DNA of 64,000 nt from Cryptomeria japonica. Taxonomy: Eukaryota > Streptophyta > Pinopsida > Cupressales > Cupressaceae. The notes beneath the pieces are model-generated. The model saw only the letters and a list, made by a program, of their open reading frames with translations. It was not told the origin of the DNA and did not search any database. Both the position numbers and the translations under genes were made by a program. Location: the NCBI RefSeq assembly GCF_030272615.1, contig NC_081415.1, positions 268,757,425 to 268,821,424 on the forward strand, read 5' to 3'. Positions 10,682 through 23,573 of the stretch are shown piece by piece (position 1 is the stretch's first letter; each line of letters starts with the position of its first letter).

Positions 10682-11634
10682 CATGATTTCTAAAGTTATC
10701 ATAAGCTAACTCAAAAGATGATCAAATGTAAGAGGTATATTTCAAAATAACACATATTATTTTATCATTTCATATCAATCATGTCAAAAAAGATAAACAT
10801 CCACATAAGAAAATTTCTTCTAAATTCATCCATAATTATATCAAACAAGGTTAAAAAAGAAGACTTAGAACATTAGTTTTGAGTTCTAGATCATTAAAAT
10901 ATTAAGGCAATATATCAAGTCTTTTCCGAAAGTATCAAATTAAAATGGCATCCTTTCATGCCATCACATACATTAATACGTTGCATACTATTATAAAAAA
11001 CCAAGTCTCCAATTAGCTACCCATCACACAAAGTATTTATAAAGGGAAATCTATAAGTAGAAGCCTATAAAAGACACAAACCTCTAAATAGTTTCTTATT
11101 ATTTTCACTACTATTTGAAACAAGCTAGACTCTAGCTTTGAAAATAGTTTGTGGGCCCATTAAAGTATAGTCTTAGCCTTAGTGATGGTGTAAGAAATAC
11201 TCTCTAAAATTTAGTAACTAATTAGTACATGTGTCATACATACTTAGGTCTAATATGCATAAAAAAGAAATCTTATTATATCTTTAGACCTATGGTGAAG
11301 CCCCAACTTATCTTTTGTTGGAAATTTTATGTAATTATTTTGACATATATCTAGGTTAAATATAAATTTGTAATGTGGCACGGGCCTAAAATTGGTGGTG
11401 TATCTTACTTGTCAAACAAATATTTTGTGATGGTTATCCACATCCATAGTTTCCTCTCAAAGGCCAAGGCCTATCTTATTTGAAAAAAATGAATTAAATA
11501 TATATACAATTATAAGCCTACTTTTTGTTTTTTTGAAAAAACGAGAAAAAAACTACTTTCATGTAATGCCATCTTCATAAAATTTTGACTGTATTTTATG
11601 ACAACCATAAAACCATAAATTTAGTCCTTGAGTG
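10682..11634. other. AT-rich spacer, nothing recognised
   Basis: No open frame of interest, no terminal repeats and no similarity to the other elements that I can see. Confidence 0.6.
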
Positions 11635-12090
11635 TGACAATAATCTTTTCACACAACCTCATTGTCATGTTTTCTCATGGACAAACTTGGGATGCACTTA
11701 AGACGCTTCTGCGTGTACTAGGTATGGTGTCTACCATCTCTTGGGACATCTCTAACATAAGGGACTTTGGGAAAACTTCCCACATCTATATTTGAATAAA
11801 GATTTGCACCCATATCATGGAACATCTCTCTCTTGCAAGAAATGAAGTGTGTCTAATATTAGTGACAATAATATTTTCACTTAACCTTAGTGTCATGTTT
11901 TCTCATGGACAAACTTAGGATGCACTTAATATGTTTCTACATGTACTAGGTATGATGTCCACTATCTCTCGGGACATCTCTAACAAAAGGGACTTTGTGA
12001 AGACTTACAACATACATATTTGAATGAAGATTTGTACCCATATCAAAGAACGTATCTCTCATAAAAGAAATGAAGTTGTATCCAACTTCA
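11635..12090 (+). repeat. 228-bp tandem duplication
   Basis: Two adjacent diverged copies start with tgacaataatNttttcac at 11635 and 11863. Both contain tgtcatgttttctcatggac, ctcNgggacatctctaaca and ccatatcaNNgaac. No coding potential. It lies just left of an LTR-like remnant and may be part of an older element. Confidence 0.8.
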
Positions 12091-13290
12091 TTTGAATATT
12101 ATTATAGTAGCATCATAAATTGTATCTATATACAATTTTGTCCTCGCCTAGACCTCACCTTGGTGCTTCATCTTTTGGTGCTCGATGACTATTTTGATTC
12201 TACTCACACCACCTTATAAACATACAATTTCACCTTCTTCCTTGCCTTCTCCCCAATTTTGAATCCTAATTCTCAAGACCAGGGTGCTCAACGCCCTAGT
12301 CCTTGCAATGGTCACATCAAGTGAGTGAGAAATTAGATCTTGTGTCGACCTACTTTGGAAATTCAAATAATTTTCAGCCAATCATTTATAAAAGGACGTC
12401 TACCCCTCTCATTTGAATCCTAACGAAACCTAAGTTGTCTAATGATCATCATTGCACTCTAGCAAGTTCAATTCAAGTGAGCAAGCAATCATACATTTAC
12501 CAAGAATTGGAGATGAAGTGAATTCAAGTTCAAGCATGTGAGATGGCATCCATGATCAACCTTTTATGAAGGCATTCTACAAGACATCTTAAAACCCTTG
12601 CATGAGAATTCAAGCAAACTTTATCAAGGTATACATTTTAATTACAAAAATTTCATTTGAGATCTAGTCTTTCCCTCAAAAGGAAAGTATCTTGCTGCAA
12701 TTTCCATTATAATTATCAATTCAATTTCAAGGTTCATTCCTAAATTGGGGTTTTACCCAAGGCAAACCCTTATCCACAACTTTTTTCCTTTCTTTTTGTC
12801 TACAAGGAATCTACTCAAGAGTTGTACTCAGAGATTTCGATAGAGTCGACGATGACAAACAAGTTCAAATTTCGACGAAGCAAAAATTGAAGGACTAGGG
12901 CAAATCTCTGCTACCTGATCTCAAAAAATCAACCCAATTTTTTAGGAACAAGTTTTGATTCTCTTCTTCTACCCAAATCCCTGTTTATGGCTTTGTTGGA
13001 TACCTGTAGCAATCTCATTTTACTATTTCATATCAATTACCCATTGTTCTACCCTAATTTCATAATTTACATCCAAATTTCAACTTAAAGAGGGTGGCAA
13101 ACAAAACCAATGAATCTAATCAAAATTTCAGCTCTTTTCCTATTTGGATTGTGTCTAGATCTATTGGACTCACCCCTCTTTCAATGTATTGGTTTTCTAG
13201 GCAAGATTAGTAGTTCTATTATCTTAATTGGTAAAGCCCTAATTTTTCCTCTCTAATAAAAATTAGATGGAAACTTTTTGTGCACCATCT
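12091..13290 (+). repeat. Diverged LTR remnant related to the Gypsy-type element at 49739-57627
   Basis: Three landmarks match that LTR in the same order. There is a GC-rich block aagaccagggtgctcaacgc at 12275, matching aagaccagggcgcccagcac at 56536. There is a TATA-like ttataaaagg near 12388. A block at 12730-12790 (ttcctaaattggggttttac, then ggcaaaccctta) corresponds to the ggttaattccaaaaccgggg block of the intact LTR. The part from about 12690 on also matches 16150-16700. Ends cannot be placed. Confidence 0.6.
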
Positions 13291-15059
13291 ATTGTGAAAA
13301 AATATATACTTTATGTTATACTATGCAATCTTATCATGCACATGTAAGTAATAAAATCATTAAGTACTATTATGGTAGCAATAATGGATACATGATAACA
13401 TTCAAACAATGGATATATGATAATTGTATGAAACAAGAAAACCTTAAAAGTGGCTGAATTTTAAAAATTTATGATAACATAATTTGGCATATTGATAATT
13501 ATGAATCAAAAAATAATATAAAAATATCTAACTAATTCAACGTTAAAAAAAACTATTAGTGTGACATCAAACCTATGGGTCCCAAATTTTACAATAAGAT
13601 ATTCTCTTTTATTAAAAAAAATATATGTTAGGTTAAATAATTTAATAAAGCACATTTACCATGAATTTATTTACTTAGAGTAGGTAAGAGTAGCCATTTA
13701 CTCAGTAGGTAACAATAGTCTAGGAGGGCCCTAGACGTGGTATTAAGAACTATAGTTCATTAAAATAAAAAAGAAGAGGAGAAATATATTATCTTAACAT
13801 TTGATATTTAGGTTAATTAGACAAATTAGATAATAAATAAATATTTAATTTAGATAAACATATTAAATTTGCAAGATTTTATGGACATTATATAATTTAA
13901 ATAGTAATATATAGAATTACAAAGGTGCAAAAATGAAGTTGAAAATATTTAGAAATGATTCAACACAACTAAAATTTTGGTGCTTGTATAAATGAATTTC
14001 TTAGACTTCAACATATTAACTATGTTTTTCTTCATCTACACACGTGGACTTGATCCTAGTGAATAGAAACGTAAACTTGACATGATGATCTAAATTATCG
14101 TGGAAGACTAATCTAGTAGATTATTGACTATTGAAAGATCTTCATCTTAGTCTTTTGATATCTAAATTTGTGTTAGGAATAATGTTGTTTAAGAAAAAAA
14201 TTAAGAAATTGTTGAATCAAAATGACCACATTCTCCTTAGTCAAACCCTTGGTTGAATTGGGTTATAACTTTGATAAAAATATCCAAAGAAAATGTTCAA
14301 ACTTGTGTGATGGACTCGGTGAGATGATGTCACAAGTAGAAAATGCATAACAAATTCCCCTTTAATATATTTGACCTAGGTTTCACTTTTCACATTTTAC
14401 CATAATTTTAAATAAGTGAATATATTTAAATACCAAAACCAAGCACATAAATTAAATCAAATGTGCACTATCTTGGCTCACAATGACTAGTAGGAGGGAG
14501 TTGAAAAGTTTTATATTAATTTAATGTATTAAATTCTAAGTTTCAAATTTATGACTATAGAAATGACCTAGGTCAAGTTTGTATCTACAAATATGATCTT
14601 GGTAACATCTTAGGGATTAGGGCTAATCTACAGGGATAAAATATGATAAAAAATGATATAGACCCATGTCATGAACCAACTTCATTTAGAATATTTTACT
14701 TGAAATATTATTATTATAGTTGAGCATTACAATTAAAGTGGACTCAAAACATAAGATAAAAGGGCTTGGATATGCAATTTTCCATATTAGAAGAAGCATA
14801 TTATGATTAATCAAGGAGTCTAATATATAGCAATAAAGAAATAACTGTGAGTTACACACTAAATTAATTGAATGATCTTTATATCAATAATTAAAAATAT
14901 GAGATTTGGAAACGAGAGGTATAGTGTGAATGTGGTTATATCCTAAATAGTTCATAGCTAGAACCTATTCACATGTTAAGTTTACTTAGGATCTAGCTTG
15001 CATTTATGTTAGTTGTCAAAAAGTTGTTGCATGTAACTTGTAAGTTGTTTTGCAATGTG
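13291..15059. other. AT-rich spacer, nothing recognised
   Basis: No supported gene, tandem repeat or terminal repeat. Many short A/T runs. Confidence 0.55.
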
Positions 15060-15959
15060 TCACATCTTATTACATTTGTAGCGTACTATACCTTTTTGAA
15101 GTCTACTTCCATTCATTCTACCATTTTTTAATCTCTTATTTATTCTGCATTCAACAACTTTGTGCCCATATGCATTGCATACATAACAATATCCATTAAA
15201 AGACTGAGCAAAGTTTATATTGTTGTATCCATTCCACATCATCCTACTTCTATTTTCAGCAACCTTATGCCCAAACTTATTGCAATAGTGACAATTTCCA
15301 TAAAAGGATTGATTTCTCTATATCTGATTCCATTGCATGAAAAACAATTACCACTAAAAGATGTATACCTAGAGGGAGTGGGAGGAGGTCTCCTGACATT
15401 CTTTAAGTTTTGTTCTAAAATGAAATTATTTTGATCTTTATTAGAGTTCTTCAAGCCATCTTCAATCTTGTCTTTTCCTTTATCATTCTTTGAACATTGA
15501 CTTTCTTCAAATCCAAGTCCACCTAAGTTATCTTTACTTTGTTTTTGAGAATTAATCACAACATCTAGCACTTCACTACCACCTCTAAGTTTCAACCCAT
15601 TTTCAATATGATCCTTTGCATCTTTCAATTCCTTCTTAAGTTTGGTTACCTCTTCTTAAATTCTTGAACATTCTTTAGTCTTTTCATCAATCTTTATCTC
15701 AAATTCATCAATGACCATCTTTCCCTTATCAAGCAGGCTTCTTAAGAGATCTTTTCAATTGACTTCTTATGTTTTTCTTTGTTGTCATCCAGGTATGCCA
15801 ATGCAGATATCAATTTTTCTCCCATGTCAACCACACCATCCCAATCATTCTGATCAATAGCATCCATGCCATTCAATTATTCTCCAAACATAGTATTTGG
15901 AATCACAAATCTATCTCAGTTATTAAGACGTCTCTTCAAGAACCAGAGCTCTGACACCA
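15060..15959 (-). pseudogene. Copia gag fragment with several zinc knuckles, plus leader
   Basis: Read on the minus strand from a primer-binding site (TGGTGTCAGAGC, complement of 15948-15959), the region gives a charged helical stretch and a PTPSRYTSFSGN linker. It then gives a row of CCHC-type knuckles: CFSCNG followed by a frameshift, CHYCNKFGHKVAEN with the last Cys lost, and CYVCNAYGHKVVEC intact. A possible fourth start is YKCNKM. Gag coats element RNA. Knuckles repeated with an FxGxCxxC spacing are unusual compared with the single knuckle of most Copia. The frame is broken at least twice and nothing downstream (PR, INT, RT) remains. Confidence 0.65.
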
Positions 15960-15961
15960 AT

Positions 15962-16137
15962 TGTTGAACACTACTAGATGTTGAGACGGGGGGTGATTCA
16001 ACATACACTAAAAATTGATCAAATAATTGCTTAAACCATAACATCTATCCAAACCAATGTGCAAGAAAATAAAACACATGTCTGTCTGCCTGATAGAGAT
16101 TGCAAGGTTATGATTAGCACAAGAAAGTAAACACATG
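15962..16137 (-). repeat. 3' end of a Copia LTR, truncated
   Basis: It starts tgttgaacac 2 nt from the primer-binding site and carries a G-run then tgattca at 15988-16001, as in the other Copia LTR ends of this window. Copia-like sequence stops near 16137, where Gypsy-type LTR-like sequence takes over. Confidence 0.55.
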
Positions 16138-16720
16138 GCCTTTTGATTTGTAATTCAATTACATTTTCAATTCAATTTCATGGTTAATTCCAAAATTGGG
16201 ACTTGACCTAAGGCAAACCCCTATTCCTAACAATTTCCCCCTTTTTTGTGTGTAGGAAATAGGTACAAAGTTGTATTTGGGAGAATAGATAGGATTCGCA
16301 GAGACGATTAGGTTCACCTTTGTTTTTGAGAAATTTGAAGGACTAGGGTGACCAACAACATGCTCCTAAAAATCAGGCTGAACTTCTAGGAACAGATCTG
16401 AATCATCCTATTTTGCTCAGATCCAGGTTGGTGGCTCAACACAACATCAGTAGCTCACTGTTTCTATCAAATTGATTTAATAGTTCACTATTTTGCCCTA
16501 AACTTTAATAATTCAAATTAAAGTCAATTTAGGGAAGAAACAGCCCCATGTAGGAGGCTTGGAATTTTATTAGAATCTTGGTTTATCAAGCCTAGATCTA
16601 TCAAATTCCATCTTTTCCTAATGCAATGGTAAACTAGGCTCATTAGTGGTTTTATTATTTTATTTTAACCCTAAATCTATTTTTTTTACCATTACAGGGA
16701 CGTTGATGTGTAAATTCATG
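16138..16720 (+). repeat. Second diverged LTR remnant of the 49739 family
   Basis: It contains ttcatggttaattccaaaat, then ggcaaacccct, gtgtgtaggaaataggta and gcagagacga. These follow the same order as ggttaattccaaaaccgggg, ggcaaacccct, gtgtgtaggttgcaggta and gcagagacga in the intact LTRs at 50431 and 57060. It also matches 12690-13290 over its whole length. No ends, PBS or duplications were found. Confidence 0.65.
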
Positions 16721-19700
16721 AAATGAAAGAGAAATACTACCAAATAGTCAGGATGAGAGGGTAATACACTCTCCAACTTCACTTCTCTAAGGTATAAAGT
16801 TCCTAGAGGCTTATCCTAGAATGATAATATTTCACTTCCAAGAGTTGTTTCTTTAGATTCACCCTCGCTATTTATACTCCACTAGAACATGAGAGTTGAG
16901 GTCATCCCCTAGAGTGATCACTTCTTTATGCAGACCTCCCAAAAATAAAAAGAAGGATCCCTTATTTCTAGTGCACTCAAGTTCAGTACTAGGACATAAG
17001 AGGAGAGTATATGTAAGAAAATCTTGGGGATTAAAAGACATTTGTTCATTTTTAAGTCCAAATCCAAATGTGAAAAGTTGATTTTAACACTGTATTCAAT
17101 GTATGGTAGACACACCAATCAAGTTCATCTAAAGCAATAATAATTCTATGATAAATGAAGAAGACTATGATCACTTTTAAAATGCAAATGAGAAGGTTTA
17201 GAACAAGCGCACCCAAAATTAATGCTTTCCATCTGTGTTTTGAAAAGAAGGGGTAAATTTGAATTAATTTACCAAAATTTTGATGCACTATATAGAAAAA
17301 TAAATTAGACCATGGTTTATAGCATCAAACCGGCCTTCCAACACATTTTGAATTTTGAAAATCTAATATGTTATAGAAAAGTTATGGACATTTTGGTAAA
17401 AACTGCCACAATTTCATAGGAAAGGGGATAAAAATAACATAGAAATATGAAGAAAAACACAAAAAGATGAAGATTAAACATAGGAAGATAGAGAAAATGT
17501 ATGGGATCATACAAAAATCTACAAAAATGTAGCAATATGGTACAAAATAGAGCAAGATGTTAAAAAAAAATAGAATTACAAAGGAAAAGAGCATCAACAT
17601 TAAGTGGAAACACATGAATAGAAAAATATAAAGAAATGAAATTAAAACCCTAATGTAGAAAATGAAAACACGAGTCTAAGCAACACAAATGTAGTTTTGG
17701 TAAGCATAAATGTAGGAACAAAGCATAGGAACATGATAGAACCTTATAGAAATGCAGAACTGGAAGTTATAAATGTAGATCTGACTTGTAACTCCTAAAA
17801 ACACATCAAATTCACACAAAATAATTAGTAAAACTAGACTAGGGTCCCTTCGAGCATGGTAAAATGTGTATGCTATAAATTGAATCTATATTTCAACCCT
17901 AAACAACCTAACCACTAATCTAGATCTACAAATTCTTCCCATCAAATAATTAATAGAGAACTCTATCATGCATGCAAAGAACATAAAATAAACCAAATAT
18001 AGCTTCACATACACAATAGACTTGTCTCCATTGTTTTCCTATCCTCCAAAATCTTGTGGAAATAATATTTGCTCTGAACTATGAATCAAAAACCCAATAG
18101 GTCATGAAAGAATTGCGTGTGTTTTCTTTTGATGATGTAAGGTTGTGATGTAAAGATGATGATGATAGTAGTGACGATGTATGGCTCTAGATAAATTTTC
18201 ACTAAATACAAGTACTCTCAATGGTTGTGGATTCAAAATGAAAGGAAGAAACCTCTTTTATAGAAATCGCAAAGAGAATTAAGGGTTTAGATTAAGAGGT
18301 TAAAACATGAATGACCATGATCACATAGTTAGAAATTAATCAATAGGATTGAGCAATAGGTAAAGATGAAGGGAGGAAATTGAGTAGTAGGTAAGAGGGA
18401 ATAAGATTAAAAGTTTAATTTGAAATGGAGGGCTAAGATTAAAAGGTGAGTTAAATTCTCGGTTCAATGAATGTAGACATTGGAGGAAGGACAAAAGTAA
18501 ATGAAGAGGAATATTACACTTGTCACGTGCTTACAAATTTAGATTATGAATCATGTGAACAAGTAGGAGGTAGCGCTAGGATTATTATAGTTCAATATAA
18601 ATTGCTCATGGCTCTGCCACATATTATAGAGCAAAAAACAAAGCAAAAAAAGTAGGAGGACTAGGATTAGAAAGAAGAGGATGAATCAATTAAATAAGTA
18701 CAAGTATTTATTTAATTAATAGAGAAAAAAATGTGCCATTTGAATAATTAAATAAATAAAAAATATTTATTTATTTATTTATTTTACAAAAAAAAGCTAT
18801 TGAATTACTTAAATAAATAAAAATATTTATTTAATCAATAAAGAAAAACCTAATACAATAATTAGATAACTAAAAAATATGTATTTAATTAATAAAAAAA
18901 AAAAACTAAAATAATTGAATAAATAATAAATATTTATTTAATTAAGAAACACCACTATGTCATGAGATAAATTTCCCCAAATGAGTGTCTTTTCGGATTT
19001 ATATGGTTTAATTTACAACAAAATCATATGTGCCTACCAATTGCATTTGTGGTTTCCATGCTAGCTAACATATATTGAGGTTACCCCACTTTTCTATTGA
19101 AAATTAATTCAAGGATCCACTGTGCAGATTTGAAGTCTAAAGGTTGCAATAAAATAACATGAACCGATGATTATATTGATTTGCATGATGTGCATAATGT
19201 ATTATAAAAAAAATCAATGAATACCTTCCCTTTGTTGTGTTGTCTCTCAATCATTGTGCATAGTTTAAATACTATCAACCTTTAATCTTAATGATTCTCT
19301 ATGCACTTTCTAGCTTTAATTTCTTTCCTTTATTGATCAATTATTCCATAAATTTTTAGAATTGTTTTGAGCATATAGAGTGCATCTTAGAGTTTAAAAG
19401 AATTTGTGTAGATCACTAGATTACAATATAAGTTTGCCCTCCATTTTGATAGATGTTCTTAGACTCTGCCAACTCCCATTTTGACATTGAGCATGGATAG
19501 TGATGGCAGAGATTATAAATCTTGATATTGAGTATGTCAATAATACATGTTCTATTTTTTTTGTTTTCTTAATTTGGACTAAGCTACCTATAATGCATGC
19601 ATTATTGATATTCGTTTTGAAAGTTCTTGAAGCTTATAAACATTGTTATTGTCTTACAGGTCAAGTTCTTTTAAAGTGTATTTTTTCTACTTCCTAATTG

Positions 19701-20139
19701 CCACCTTTCTAAAGAAAATTTACTTCCCATGAAGTGAATTTATTCAATTGTATTTGGTTGAAATTTAAGAAGGCTTCTTCAAGCAAGCCATTTTGTGCAT
19801 ATCTCATAAAGTGAGTTTTGCCAATCACTGAAAGTTTATAAGTCTTCTTCAAACAATTCCTTTTGTGCATATTACATGGTCATTGTGGTTCAAGGAATCG
19901 CATTACATATATTTTGAAAGTTTTTAAAGTTTAAAAAAAAATCTATTTTACACATATTATATGTCATCCAACTGAGAGCCAAATGGATTATTCAATATAA
20001 TCTCTATTAGAAACTTGAGTTATTGTGTTGTCATTAATATTAATATGTCCTCTGATGTCATTGATGCCACCATGTGTTGTAGATGACTTGCTGTGTTATG
20101 TTGTCATTAATGTCACCTTGTCTTGTGTTGTCATTGTAG
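16721..20139. other. Spacer with no recognised gene
   Basis: AT-rich. Short frames at 17052-17288, 17382-17615 and 18467-18655 show no family motif. A loose threefold repeat of a cttcttcaaNcaa...ttttgtgcatat kind lies near 19770-19970. Confidence 0.55.
18685..18950 (+). repeat. AT-rich tandem repeat, about four copies of 60-75 bp
   Basis: Each unit has ttaaataaataaaaNtattt then atttaattaataaagaaaaa. The units contain self-complementary aaatatttattt. The composition resembles the AT inverted repeats of the LTR at 1080-1480, but I cannot show common descent. Confidence 0.6.
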
Positions 20140-20410
20140 AATAAATCTACAAGGGTCCTCAGGCCTCTCCTTTTTCTCTCCCCCTTTTGTTTTATGGTCT
20201 CTTTCCTTTTATTTTGTTGCAGAATGTATATCTTTGTATGCTCATACGTTGATGCCACATTTTGATCAAGCGAATGTTTGAGAGACACTCGACTTACATT
20301 TTTTCTCAATGGCATACAAAGCTGCCAGATATCAAAGAGGTGCGTCAAGTTTTTGTGAGGACATAATTTCTAAAAGTTGTTTCAAGTTATCACCATGTGC
20401 TACCCTCTTG
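20140..20410 (+). repeat. Left copy of a direct repeat flanking a decayed Copia
   Basis: It matches 25217-25483. Shared blocks are aataaatctacaagg, gtcctcaNgcctctcctttt, ggtctctttccttttat, atctttgtatgctca and taatttctaaaagttgtttc. Many substitutions and small indels separate the copies. They may be ends of an older element or a segmental duplication. Confidence 0.75.
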
Positions 20411-20540
20411 TGGATTTCAAATTTTTGTAAGGAAAGAGAGTGAAAGAAGCCCCTGCATCCTACCACATATCCAGAATAGGTCTTCAACTCTGATAGCAAG
20501 TGCTTATGATGAAAAGGGTTTTCATTCTTAAGGAAATCAG

Positions 20541-20792
20541 ATGGCAAGAACTGTCCACATTTTTATCTTCCTCCCATCATTTTTGTTGCAATTGAAAGGT
20601 AATGAGCATGCTGACAAATTATTCTATTATGAGAGGTGGTGGGCTAATGATGGAGCTTGGATCATTTTACCAAGTGATTGCAATGGCTACTATGATGATT
20701 TTCCACAAAGCATATATGTTGCGACCCTTTCTATTTTGAGTTTTAACAACTCTAGAGTTCTAATCTTATTAAAGCTTGCATTCTTTCTATAG
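20541..20792 (+). pseudogene. Possible host gene fragment, lipase-like at best
   Basis: This 83-residue frame has a less repeat-like composition than its surroundings and contains ERWWANDGAW followed by NGYYDDFPQ. The WWxNDG string resembles a motif I associate with some alpha/beta-hydrolase lipases, but the rest does not let me confirm it. A cag-like acceptor is not obvious. It could equally be chance coding. There are no partner exons that I can identify. Treat as a prompt for a protein search, not as a gene call. Confidence 0.2.
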
Positions 20793-21264
20793 AGAGGGGA
20801 TTTTTGGATTTGGGAAAAAGAATTGTTTTTATAGCAATATAATAAGGTAATAGTCATTACTTAGACTTTAATTTTAATTCATAAATGAAAGGAGACATGA
20901 CAGACTATGTTATTATTAGCATTTTTTGTGTGCTTCGATCTCAATGAATGGCTTAAAATTCTATGTACAAGTGAGAATGATATGCTACCTAAATATTGCA
21001 TAGCTCTTATGGTTTCTATTTGATTGTATGATTTATGAATCATGTCTTATTTCACTCTTTCATACACCTGCATTTAATTAAATGCATGCTATCTCATGTT
21101 GGTTTAGAAATATCAATAAATTACCCTGAAATAGTGAAGTACACGTTCTTCTCTTTAGCCTTAATAGGTGCATTTCATAGGAGATCGAAATATTTTGTTA
21201 TGTATCTGAATGACTTTATGTGCTCTATTCTCTCCCTACCAATGAAGAGATTGTGGTATTATGT

Positions 21265-23280
21265 GCTCTTGTTATGGGATGAAGATGAAGGAATCTTTCT
21301 AGGATATGTTGCAAACACTAAGGCTTACTAGTGTTTCAACAAGAGGCTAAACAAAGTAGTAGAAAGTACAAATGCGAAGGTATGTGACGAATGCAATCAG
21401 ATTGAACCTAATATTGAGACTAGTAATGAGATCGTTCTAGTAGTTCCAAAGAAGACAAGTGATCTAAAAGAAAGTAAAGAGAAAGAAAGAAATGATGAAA
21501 AAGAAGAGAAGAATTCAGAGAAATTTCCTGCTAAGTATGTTTAGAAGCATCATTCAGAGAATCAGATAATTTAGAAGACCAAGACTTGGGAACTGGTACC
21601 TATACCAATGAACAAGAATGTAATAGGGACTAAGTTGGTATTTAGGAACAAGTTGAATGAGCAAGGACATGCAATAATGGTATGTAAAGAATATTCTCAA
21701 GTGGAAGGTATAGACTTTAAAGAAAATTTTGCTCTTGTAGCAAGAATGGAAGCTATTCCTATGTTTCTTGCATTTTTTTGCTTACAAGACCTTTAAAGTT
21801 TATCATATGGATGTCAAATCAACATTTTTAAATGGAGATCTAGAAGAAGTTTACATTGAGTAATTGGATGGATTCATATTGACAAAAGAAGGCATTGTGT
21901 GGACTTAAACAGGAACCTAGAGCTCGGTATGCAAGATTGGACAGGTATTTTCTTTAACAAAATTTTAGGAAAGGTACAACATACAGTAATCTTTATTTCA
22001 AGATTGATGGAGATAAGTTTTTTATTGTTATAGTTTATGTTGATGACATTATATTTGGAGGAGATGATAGTTTATGTAAAGAATTTGCTAAGGAGATACA
22101 GAAAGAATTTTAAATGTCAATGATTGGTAAGTTGTCCTTTTTTCTTGGGTTGCAAGTTGTTCAAAAGATGGAATTTTTATTTCTTAGAGAAAGTATGTGA
22201 AGGAAATGTTGAAGAAGTTTGGATTTGATGATTGCAAACCAGTTACAACTCCTTTAACCGCTGGATGCAAGTTGAGCAAAAGTATTTAGCGAATCAAGGT
22301 TTTCAAAAAGGGTCTATCAAAAGCAACCTTTACTTTAAAGTTGAATCAAATAAGATCCTAATTGTTGTAGTATATATGTATAATATAATATTTGGAGGAA
22401 ATGATGGCATGTGCAAGAAGTTTTCTAGTGAAATGCAAAAAGAATTTGAAATGTCCATGATTTGTGTGTTGAACTTTTTTCTTGGATTGCAAGTAAATCA
22501 AAATAGTAAAGGTATTTTTATTTTTTAGCCAAAGAATGTTAGAGAGTTGTTGAAAAAGTTTGGATTGGAGAATTCCAAACCTATATGTACTCCTATTACT
22601 ACCATATGCAAGTTGAGTAGTGATAAATCTCTAAAGACTGATGCAAGCAAAGCAGATCAATGATTGGAGAACTATTATACCCAGCTGCTAGTAGACTGGA
22701 TATCATGTATGTTGTCTCCCTTGCAGCTAGATTGCAATAAAGAAGATTTTTAGATATCTAAAAGGTACAATATATTTTGGACTTTAGTATTCTAGAGGAT
22801 CATATTTTACTCTAAAATCTTATATTGATGCAGATTAGGTAAGAAGTGTTGATGATAGAAAGAGTATCAATGGAGGAGCATTTTTCCTTGGTTCCCGATT
22901 AGTTACATGGTTAAGTAAAAAGCAAGACCCTGTATGTCTTTATCAACCACAAAATCTAGATGCATTGCAATCACATATACTACACTTACATACTTTAGAT
23001 GAAACAAACATTGAAGTATATCGGTATGATGATTAATGAACCAATCTCAATCATCTGTAATAATATAAGTGTTATAAATATCTCTAAGAATCTAACACTA
23101 CATTGCAGTTTAAAGCATATCTATATTCTATATCACTTCTTAAGGGAGAAGGTGTTGGACAATGAATTAAAACTTGAGTATGTTCCAACAAAAGAGTAGG
23201 TTGCAAATATCTTTACAAAGACTTTTTACAAGGATACTTTTGAGTATCTTCGACATAAGTTGGGGGTAATACCTTCCTAG
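21265..23280 (+). pseudogene. Heavily decayed Copia polyprotein: INT end, RT and RNase H
   Basis: Reading across frames, the integrase tail appears as DEGIFLGYVANTKAY near 21275. RT start is KNVIGTKLVFRNKLNE at 21611. KALCGLKQEPRARYARLDRY follows near 21890 and the RT core YVDDIIFGGDDSLC near 22035. RNase H appears as SIICNNISVINISKN and VANIFTKTFYKDTFEYLR towards 23250. Stops and frameshifts occur every few dozen codons. There is no Gag, protease or 5' LTR, so the element is 5'-truncated. The RT core is present twice in tandem (see the repeat entry). The 3' LTR follows at 23574. Confidence 0.8.
21960..22620 (+). repeat. Tandem, diverged duplication of the Copia RT core
   Basis: Copy 1 (21960-22283) and copy 2 (22297-22620) both translate to SNLYFK..., an IIFGG block, KEFEMSMI-like and FFLGLQV. 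Both run on to the KKFG and KLS region. Copy 1 has the catalytic YVDD; copy 2 reads YMYN there. The copies are far from identical. This suggests either a very old duplication or a join between two related elements. Confidence 0.7.
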
Positions 23281-23561
23281 TTTGAACTAAGTGCATTTAG
23301 CAATGCATCGGTCTAGGAAACTTCATGTATATTTGAGTTTGGACTAATGATTGGGGCTTCCTCTTAGGGGGAGTTGTGCAAGTTTTGAAGCTGATTATAA
23401 ATGTTGAGTTGTTGCCCACCTTTGTCCTTGATGTTAAAGAGGGAAAGATTGAAGAGATTAGAGAGATTGGAGAGATAGGAGATGTTTGGGGGAGAGATGT
23501 ATAGATAAAGGAGTGATGAATCTAAGTTTGTTTGTCGTTAATGAATGTTGCCATCAATAAC

Positions 23562-23573
23562 AAAGGTGGGGAT
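23562..23573 (+). other. Polypurine tract of the decayed plus-strand Copia
   Basis: aaaggtggggat lies directly before the LTR start TGTTGCAAATG, the usual 3' end of a Copia interior. Confidence 0.65.
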
